Shown here piece after piece: positions 59,228 through 64,000 of a DNA stretch of 64,000 nucleotides. The notes below the pieces were generated by a model. The model was given only the letters and a program-made list of their open reading frames with translations. It had not been told where the DNA came from and did no database searches. Source of the DNA: JAJPHF01 sp035293805 (GTDB lineage: Bacteria > Chloroflexota > UBA6077 > JAJPHF01); NCBI GenBank assembly GCA_035293805.1, contig DATGMD010000024.1, positions 1-64,000 on the forward strand, given 5' to 3'. How positions within the stretch are numbered: the first letter of the stretch is position 1; each line of letters opens with the position of its first letter. The position numbers and the translations under genes are program-made.

Positions 59228-59403
59228 ACTCCCTCTCCCCCTGGGAGAGGGTCGGGGTGAGGGCGGTCCCTCGTCCTCCCCCTCTCCTACGGGAGAGGGG
59301 GGCAGGGGGTGACGTCCGTCCCTCCCCCTCTCCCCCTGGGAGAGGGCCGGGGTGAGGGCGCGTCTTACTCCCTCTCCCCCTGGGAGAGGGTCGGGGTGAG
59401 GGG
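59228..59403. repeat. Tandem array of four palindromic repeats
   Basis: Units at 59228-59263, 59276-59312, 59319-59358 and 59367-59403. Consensus: CCCTCTCCCCCTGGGAGAGG then GTCGGGGTGAGGG. Spacing is 40-50 bases. They fill most of the 368-base gap between the zinc-ribbon gene and the SBP gene. Confidence 0.85.
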
Positions 59404-59452
59404 GCGCCCCGCTAACCGAACGCTCGGACCGGGCCGGGTATCACTGATCCGC

Positions 59453-59461
59453 TGCTATAGT
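59453..59461 (+). promoter_or_regulatory. Extended -10 promoter of the SBP gene
   Basis: TGCTATAGT, an extended -10, placed 45 bases before the SBP start. No -35 is clear. It lies just after the repeat array and suggests separate transcription of the SBP gene. Confidence 0.4.
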
Positions 59462-59506
59462 AGCGGCGACAAGACGGCCCGGATCGTGGCGGCCAGGAGG
59501 TGCGGC

Positions 59507-60691
59507 ATGAACCGGCTTCGGGTGACGACGACGGCGCCGCGGCGGGCGCTCACCTCGCGCAGCGCGGGCCGGGCGTGGCTCCTAGCGCTGGCCAGCCTGG
59601 TCCTGGCCAGTTGCGGCGCGCCGGCCGCCGCGCCTGCCAGCCCTCCCGCCCCGGCCGGCCCGAGTAGCGCGCCGCCGCAAGAGGCCAACGCGGCCAGTCA
59701 GCCAGCGGCGCCCGCCGCGCCAGCCCCGCTCGCGCCGCCGGTCACAGTGAAGCTCGGGGTGCTGATGACACTCTCCGACGCCGGCGTGTTCATCGCCCAG
59801 GAGCGCGGCTACTTCGCTGAAGAGGGCCTCGACGTCGACCTGACGCGGGTGAACGGCGCGGCCGAGGCGATGCCCCACCTGACCACCGGCCAGCTCGACG
59901 CCGCCGGCGTCACCGCCGCCGCGGCCTTCTTCAACGCCATCAACCGCGGCCTGCCGCTGCGCATCGTCGGTGACAAGGGCCGGCAGACGCCCGAGCACTC
60001 CAGTGGCGCGCTGGCGCTGCGCCCCGACGTGGCCGACAGCGGTCGCGTGCGCGACTGGCCAGACCTGCGCGGGCTGGCGCTCGGCATCAACGTGCCCAAC
60101 ACCGGAACGGTCACCGACATTCAGCTCGACCGGATGCTAGAACGCGGCGGGCTGACGCGCGACGACGTGACGATCGTCGAGCTTGCCTACCCTGACATGA
60201 ACACCGCCTTCGCCACCGGCGTCATCGACGCGGGCTATCAGGTCGAGCCCTACCTGGCCCTCGGCGAGAGCCTGGGCATCCTGCGCCGCTGGCGCGCGCT
60301 CGGCGAGATCACTCCCGACGAGTACACGTCAGTCTGGCTCTACGGCCCGGCCTTCGCCGAGACCGAGGCCGCCTATCGCTTCATGGTCGCCAATCTGCGC
60401 GGCGTGCGCGACTTCGACGACGCGTTCCTCTACGGCCGCGACAAGGCCGCCGTCGTCGACGTCCTGGCCGAGCACACCCCGGTCAAGGACAAGACGCTCT
60501 ACGACCGGATGGGCTTCAATGCGATGGACCCGGATGGGCGCGTCATGCCCGACCGCATCGCCGCCGACGTGCAATACTATCTCAGCAAGGGCTTCGTCCA
60601 GCAGCCAGTGGACGCGACAAAGCTCATCGACCCGCGCTTCGTCGACTACGCGGTGGCCCGCCTCGGCCCCTACCATCCACCAAGCCCGTGA
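59507..60691 (+). CDS. NMT1-type ABC substrate-binding lipoprotein
   Basis: A 394-residue lipoprotein. Signal peptide with lipobox LASLVLASCGAP, then an Ala/Pro-rich linker of about 45 residues. Mature part: GVLMTLSDAGVFIAQERGYF, AEEGLDVDLTRVNGAAEAMP, DLRGLALGINVPNTGTVTDI and GVIDAGYQVEPYLALGESLG, typical of NMT1-like proteins. Start ATG 59507 has a strong CAGGAGGTG. It is the last gene of the plus arm by orientation but probably has its own promoter. It resembles the SBP at 63 kb in layout. Confidence 0.92.
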   Translation: MNRLRVTTTAPRRALTSRSAGRAWLLALASLVLASCGAPAAAPASPPAPAGPSSAPPQEANAASQPAAPAAPAPLAPPVTVKLGVLMTLSDAGVFIAQERGYFAEEGLDVDLTRVNGAAEAMPHLTTGQLDAAGVTAAAAFFNAINRGLPLRIVGDKGRQTPEHSSGALALRPDVADSGRVRDWPDLRGLALGINVPNTGTVTDIQLDRMLERGGLTRDDVTIVELAYPDMNTAFATGVIDAGYQVEPYLALGESLGILRRWRALGEITPDEYTSVWLYGPAFAETEAAYRFMVANLRGVRDFDDAFLYGRDKAAVVDVLAEHTPVKDKTLYDRMGFNAMDPDGRVMPDRIAADVQYYLSKGFVQQPVDATKLIDPRFVDYAVARLGPYHPPSP

Positions 60692-60710
60692 GCCAGCCTC
60701 GCTTCGATCC

Positions 60711-61832
60711 CTACCCGCCCTGGAGGATCGTGTTGATCTCCTTCTTCACGTCCTCGCCGCCCGGCGAGAGCAGGAAGTCCAGGGCGCCGGGCTCCGTCCA
60801 CCACGAGAAGGTCGGCAAGCCCGTGGCGTTCGCCTGCGCCATCAGCCGCTGCTCCCAGGTGCCGTCGTAGTAGCGATTGCCGGCGCCGATGTACTCCGCG
60901 GCGATCCGCTGCCCCTCCGGCCCGGCGATGACCGCCGCGAGCAGCTTCGCGGCGTTCGGGTGCGCGGCCCGGCGCGGCACCGACAGGTGGTGCGACGTGG
61001 TATCGGCGAAGTCGAGCAGCGTGAACTCGCCGGGTATGCCCCGCTGGCGCGCCGAGGCGTAGATGAGGCTCGACACCTCGATCATCGCCACTTCCTTGGC
61101 GGTGTAGCGGTTCTGCTGGTCAAAGAACGTGCCGGTGGTCGCCCCGTTCGCGATCACGGCCCGCAGGGTAGCCAGCGCCGGGTCGTGGCCCCACTCGTAG
61201 ACGTACGGCAGGTGGATGTCGGGCGACGCCGCGAGCATCACTTTGCCGCGCCAGCGCGGATCGGCGAGGTCCTTCAGCGAGCGCGGCACCGCGCTCGCCG
61301 GCACCACCGCCGGGTCGTACATGATGCCGTTGAACGACGTGTAGGTCACCAGCACGCGGCCGTCGCCCTGCACGACCTCGGGCGGCGTGCCGGCTGGCAG
61401 CAGCGCCGCCCAGTCCACCGGCTCCAGCGCGTCCGCCTGGATCAGCAGCGACGAGCTCGCGTCGCTGCTCTGGTGCAGGTCGTAGGACGGCGTGGCGCCC
61501 GCCTGCAGCTCGCTCATGAGCTGCGCGGCGTGCGCGCCGTAGTTCGTGCTCGGCGTGCGATTGATCTTGAGGCCCACGCCATACTCGCGCTCGACCGCCG
61601 CTTCCAGCAGCTGCAGCGTCTCCGGCGTCCAGATCGAGCTGAGCAGAATGTTGACCTCGCCCTCGGCGCGGGCGCCGTCGATCACCCGCTGGCGGTACGC
61701 CGCCGCGTCGCTCGGCGCGGCCGCCCCGGTCGTGCCCCCCACCGCGCTGGGCGCCGCCGCGGGCGCGGCGGCGGGCGCACAGGCCGCGAGCAGCGCCGCC
61801 AGCGCGAGCAGCGTCATCCCCGCGCGCCTCAT
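60711..61832 (-). CDS. ABC substrate-binding lipoprotein, iron/extracellular family 1-like
   Basis: A 373-residue lipoprotein. Lipobox LAALLAACAPA. VIDGARAEGEVNILLSSIW, LEAAVEREYGVGLKINRTPS, LKDLADPRWRGKVMLAASPD and RAAHPNAAKLLAAVIAGPEG follow the FbpA-like pattern, as in the SBP at 38.7 kb. The ATG at 61830-61832 is preceded by GGAAGGAGG. It converges on the NMT1-type SBP gene and has no transporter partner nearby. Confidence 0.9.
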   Translation of the reverse strand: MRRAGMTLLALAALLAACAPAAAPAAAPSAVGGTTGAAAPSDAAAYRQRVIDGARAEGEVNILLSSIWTPETLQLLEAAVEREYGVGLKINRTPSTNYGAHAAQLMSELQAGATPSYDLHQSSDASSSLLIQADALEPVDWAALLPAGTPPEVVQGDGRVLVTYTSFNGIMYDPAVVPASAVPRSLKDLADPRWRGKVMLAASPDIHLPYVYEWGHDPALATLRAVIANGATTGTFFDQQNRYTAKEVAMIEVSSLIYASARQRGIPGEFTLLDFADTTSHHLSVPRRAAHPNAAKLLAAVIAGPEGQRIAAEYIGAGNRYYDGTWEQRLMAQANATGLPTFSWWTEPGALDFLLSPGGEDVKKEINTILQGG

Positions 61833-62110
61833 CGTGCCGCCTCCTTCCGCCCGCCGCCCCGCGCCACTCTTCCCGCCCCGCCGCGCTGGCCGAGCCGTCC
61901 CCCCACGCCGGCCCTCGCTCCGCGGCGGCGCCCGAACACCACGTCCTCGCGCCCGAGTGCGCCCATTATACGCCCGGAGTTGCGGAGCGCTGGCGACGAA
62001 ACTGCCGCGCGACAGAAAATCGCCGGGCGCGTAAGATAGATGCACTGGCGGGCACGGTGCGCGCGCGCACCGCCGATCGGCGGCGCGAGTGCCGCTTTTG
62101 GAGGTACAGC

Positions 62111-62425
62111 ATGTCTGAGCAGGACCAGATGCCCAGCGTGGCCGAGTGTCAGGCATTCGCTCAGAAGCTCGGGCAGTTCCGCAACACCCTGCCCCGGCAG
62201 CAGCAGTGCATGCTGGATGCGATGGCCATGGCCGCTTTTGCCCCGGCCGACCAGCCCGACGTGCAGGGTTATGAGTGGTTCTACGGCGGACCGCAGTACA
62301 CCCCGTCGACCTCCAGCCACAATCCCTGGTGGTACAACGGCAGCGGTGCAGCCGCTTGGAACCAGACGGTCTGGGGCACGACGATCGGCGGCATCCAGAC
62401 CATCTACCGCACCCAGGGCCAGTAG
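62111..62425 (+). CDS. Small protein with aromatic-rich C-terminus, unknown
   Basis: A 104-residue protein with GGAGGT just before its ATG. Residues 13-45 (ECQAFAQKLGQFRNTLPRQQ, then CMLDAMAMAAFAP) form a short amphipathic helical domain. The remainder is rich in Trp, Tyr, Gly, Asn and Ser: GYEWFYGGPQYTPSTSSHNP, NPWWYNGSGAAAW, TTIGGIQTIYRTQGQ. I recognise no family. The split into a helical 'leader' and an unusual 'core' resembles RiPP precursors, but no modification gene is near. It could also be a surface or spore-like small protein. A strong hairpin follows the gene. Confidence 0.65.
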   Translation: MSEQDQMPSVAECQAFAQKLGQFRNTLPRQQQCMLDAMAMAAFAPADQPDVQGYEWFYGGPQYTPSTSSHNPWWYNGSGAAAWNQTVWGTTIGGIQTIYRTQGQ

Positions 62426-62494
62426 TCAGCGGGGTCGTCCCCACTGGCGACCGCGCGGTCTCTGCAGCACGCCACCGCGCCGGGCCGTTCCACC

Positions 62495-62538
62495 GCGCGG
62501 TCCGGTAGAGCAGGGCTTCCTGCTCTACCGGACCGCGC
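62495..62538. terminator. Perfect 20-bp hairpin after the small aromatic-rich protein gene
   Basis: Arms 62495-62514 and 62519-62538 (left arm GCGCGGTCCGGTAGAGCAGG) are exact complements with the tetraloop GCTT. It starts 69 bases after the stop. There is no T-run. It may be a terminator, an mRNA 3' stabiliser or part of a small RNA. Confidence 0.65.
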
Positions 62539-62686
62539 CGAAGACCGGCGAGGCCTCTGCTGCTGGACTAGGGCGGGGGAACACCGGCCGCAGGCTGCTA
62601 GGGATGCCGCCACCAGGCCCCATTCGCGCCGCCCACAGCACGCGGCCTCTCCTTCGGCGTGCGCCACGCTGGGCGTGAGGAGAGGT

Positions 62687-62935
62687 ATGCGTCCCTACCA
62701 GCAGCCCCACCCGCCGCTCTGGTATCCCACGAGCGGTCCCGACGGCGAGTGGATGGTGCGGCACGGCTTCAACACCGTCGCGGGCGCGCTGTTCCTCCCC
62801 GCTTGGAGCAGTCTGGGCGAGGAGCGCACCCTGCACTCGCTGCGCCTCTTCGCGCGGGAGGTCATGCCCGCCCTGCGCGTCCCTCCAGCCGCCCTCCCGC
62901 CAGCCCCTAGCGAGCGCGCCGGCCGCGTGGGATAA
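62687..62935 (+). pseudogene. Remnant of a luciferase-like monooxygenase (LLM)
   Basis: RPYQQPHPPLWYPTSGPDGEW matches the conserved segment before the last third of LLM flavin-dependent oxidoreductases ('kPvQkPHPPiwi'), and HSLRLFAREVMPALR matches their C-terminal helix. The N-terminal two thirds are missing and the part between the two motifs is shortened from about 100 to about 30 residues. It is therefore a deletion remnant. A ribosome-like GGAGAGG precedes ATG 62687, so a short product could still be made. Confidence 0.65.
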
Positions 62936-62985
62936 TGCAGCCCCTCGCGCGGCGCGCGAGCATCCCTGGTGCGCTGGAGGCGCCC

Positions 62986-64000
62986 ATGCCCGAGCCGAGT
63001 CGTCTGGCCCACGTCCTCGCGCTGCTCGCGCTCGCGCCCGCCCTGGCGCTCGCGGCCTGCGCGCCCACGCCCGCCCCGACGCGCCCTCCGGCGGCTCCGG
63101 CGCCGCCGCCCGAGGCGCCTCCAGCCCCCGCCGCCGCGCCCGCCCCCGCTACCCCGGCCGGGTCCGCCGTCCCGCCGCTCAGCCCGCCCGTCGCCGTGAA
63201 GACCGGCTCGACCGGGCTGGTGGGCGACTCGGGGTTCTTCGCCGCCCTCGCGCGGGGCTACTTCCAGGAAGAAGGGCTCGACGTGGAGCTGGTCCCGCTG
63301 CGGAGCAGCACGGATGCCCTGCCCGCCCTCGCCGTCGGCGAGCTGGACTTCGCGTCCAGCTCCGTCGACGGCAGCCTGCTGAACGCCCTGGCCCGCGACA
63401 TCACCTTCCGCATCGTCGGCTTCAACGCGATCATCCCGCCCACCGACACCACCGGCGGGATGGTCGTGCGCCAGGACCACGTCGACAGTGGGCGCTACCG
63501 AGACCCCAAAGACCTGCGCGGCATGACCCTAGGCCTCTCCGCGCCCGGCGGGCTCGGCCAGGTGTGGACGGAGCGCGTGCTGGCGATGGGCGGCCTCAGC
63601 CTCGACGACGTGCAGTTCACCACCCTGTCCTTCCCGGACACGCCCGTGGCCCTGGCCAACAAGGCGATCGACGCCGCGTACCTCGTGGAGCCGTTCATCA
63701 GCGTCGCCGAGACGCAGGGCGCCGCCAAGGCCGTCATGTTGAACGGCGAGATCTACCCCGGGCTCGTCGCCCAGGTGCAGTTGCTCAGCCCCGTGTTCGC
63801 CGAGCGCCAGCCCGAGGCCGCCCGGCGCTACGTGACCGCCTGGTTGCGCGGCCAGCGCGATTTCTACCATACGTTCGTGAAGAACGAGGGCGGCCGCGAG
63901 GAGTTCTATCAGGTCCTCCAGCAGTACACTCCCATCAAAGACGCGCGCCTCTATCCCCGCATGACCACGCATCTGATCGACGTGAACAGCGAGATGGACC
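62986..64000 (+). CDS. NMT1-type ABC substrate-binding lipoprotein (3' end outside window)
   Basis: The frame is open from ATG 62986 to the window end (338 codons seen). Signal peptide with lipobox ALALAACAPTP, then a Pro/Ala-rich linker of about 45 residues. Mature part: GDSGFFAALARGYFQEEGLD, DLRGMTLGLSAPGGLGQVWT and KAIDAAYLVEPFISVAETQG are typical of NMT1 proteins. GGAGG lies upstream of the start. It closely follows the plan of the 59.5-kb SBP and may be its paralogue. Confidence 0.9.
   Translation, partial: MPEPSRLAHVLALLALAPALALAACAPTPAPTRPPAAPAPPPEAPPAPAAAPAPATPAGSAVPPLSPPVAVKTGSTGLVGDSGFFAALARGYFQEEGLDVELVPLRSSTDALPALAVGELDFASSSVDGSLLNALARDITFRIVGFNAIIPPTDTTGGMVVRQDHVDSGRYRDPKDLRGMTLGLSAPGGLGQVWTERVLAMGGLSLDDVQFTTLSFPDTPVALANKAIDAAYLVEPFISVAETQGAAKAVMLNGEIYPGLVAQVQLLSPVFAERQPEAARRYVTAWLRGQRDFYHTFVKNEGGREEFYQVLQQYTPIKDARLYPRMTTHLIDVNSEMD

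Noticed and set aside
59228..59403. Possible CRISPR array
   Set aside because: Repeats are themselves palindromes with short, unequal, low-complexity gaps and no cas genes; similar units occur singly elsewhere.

Overview
The window is GC-rich bacterial DNA, densely coded, with one tRNA and no rRNA, prophage or CRISPR. RNase J next to FtsK, a family-4 (Fe-S) uracil-DNA glycosylase, DegS-like soluble histidine kinases, many lipoprotein solute-binding proteins (SBPs), and UbiD, CaiB and molybdenum-hydroxylase genes suggest a soil or aquatic Chloroflexota bacterium. This placement is an inference from gene content; no marker gene settles it.

Layout. 1-2.8 kb: the end of a GT2 glycosyltransferase, a lower-GC membrane protein and a probable methyltransferase remnant, which looks like the edge of a surface-glycan locus. 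2.8-16 kb: housekeeping and small-molecule genes (ftsK, rnj, UDG, 2-hydroxyacid dehydrogenase, an alpha/beta-hydrolase-like protein without its catalytic triad, proline dehydrogenase, dienelactone hydrolase, PIG-L deacetylase, MetE-like protein, aminotransferase, REC-HisKA protein). 16-21 kb: second dienelactone hydrolase, PAP2 phosphatase, a kinase-regulator-kinase operon and tRNA-Asn. 21-33 kb: accessory genes, including a small NHLP-like peptide ending in a Cys-rich tail, a signal-less TrpX-like protein, a TrpX-type SBP, an AMP-forming ligase, a DyP peroxidase, an SBP with a TenA/PqqC-like oxygenase, another SBP and a toxin-antitoxin pair. 33-35.3 kb: an M29/NicX-like metalloprotein and an MBL-fold hydrolase.

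35.7-60.7 kb is a catabolic island arranged as two arms diverging from about 47.0 kb. The minus arm reads gntR, ubiD, osmC, Mo-hydroxylase L-S-M, SBP, fused permease; its likely ATPase gene lies convergent at the far end. The plus arm reads two CaiB CoA-transferases, thiolase-like, DUF35, permease, SBP, Mo-hydroxylase S-L, ATPase, a divergent UbiD, a zinc-ribbon protein, SBP. Between the arms lie two sigma70-type promoters on opposite strands that share one -10 element, plus a perfect palindrome typical of FCD-type GntR operators. A reasonable reading is regulated uptake and degradation of an aromatic or heterocyclic carboxylic acid; the substrate cannot be read from the sequence.

A second theme is palindromic G/C-block repeats. 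They fill intergenic gaps and also sit in frame inside ftsK and inside both [2Fe-2S] subunit genes, at the same inter-domain hinge in the latter two. From 60.7 to 64 kb come a further SBP, an aromatic-rich small protein followed by a perfect 20-bp hairpin, a luciferase-like monooxygenase remnant and one more SBP cut by the window end.
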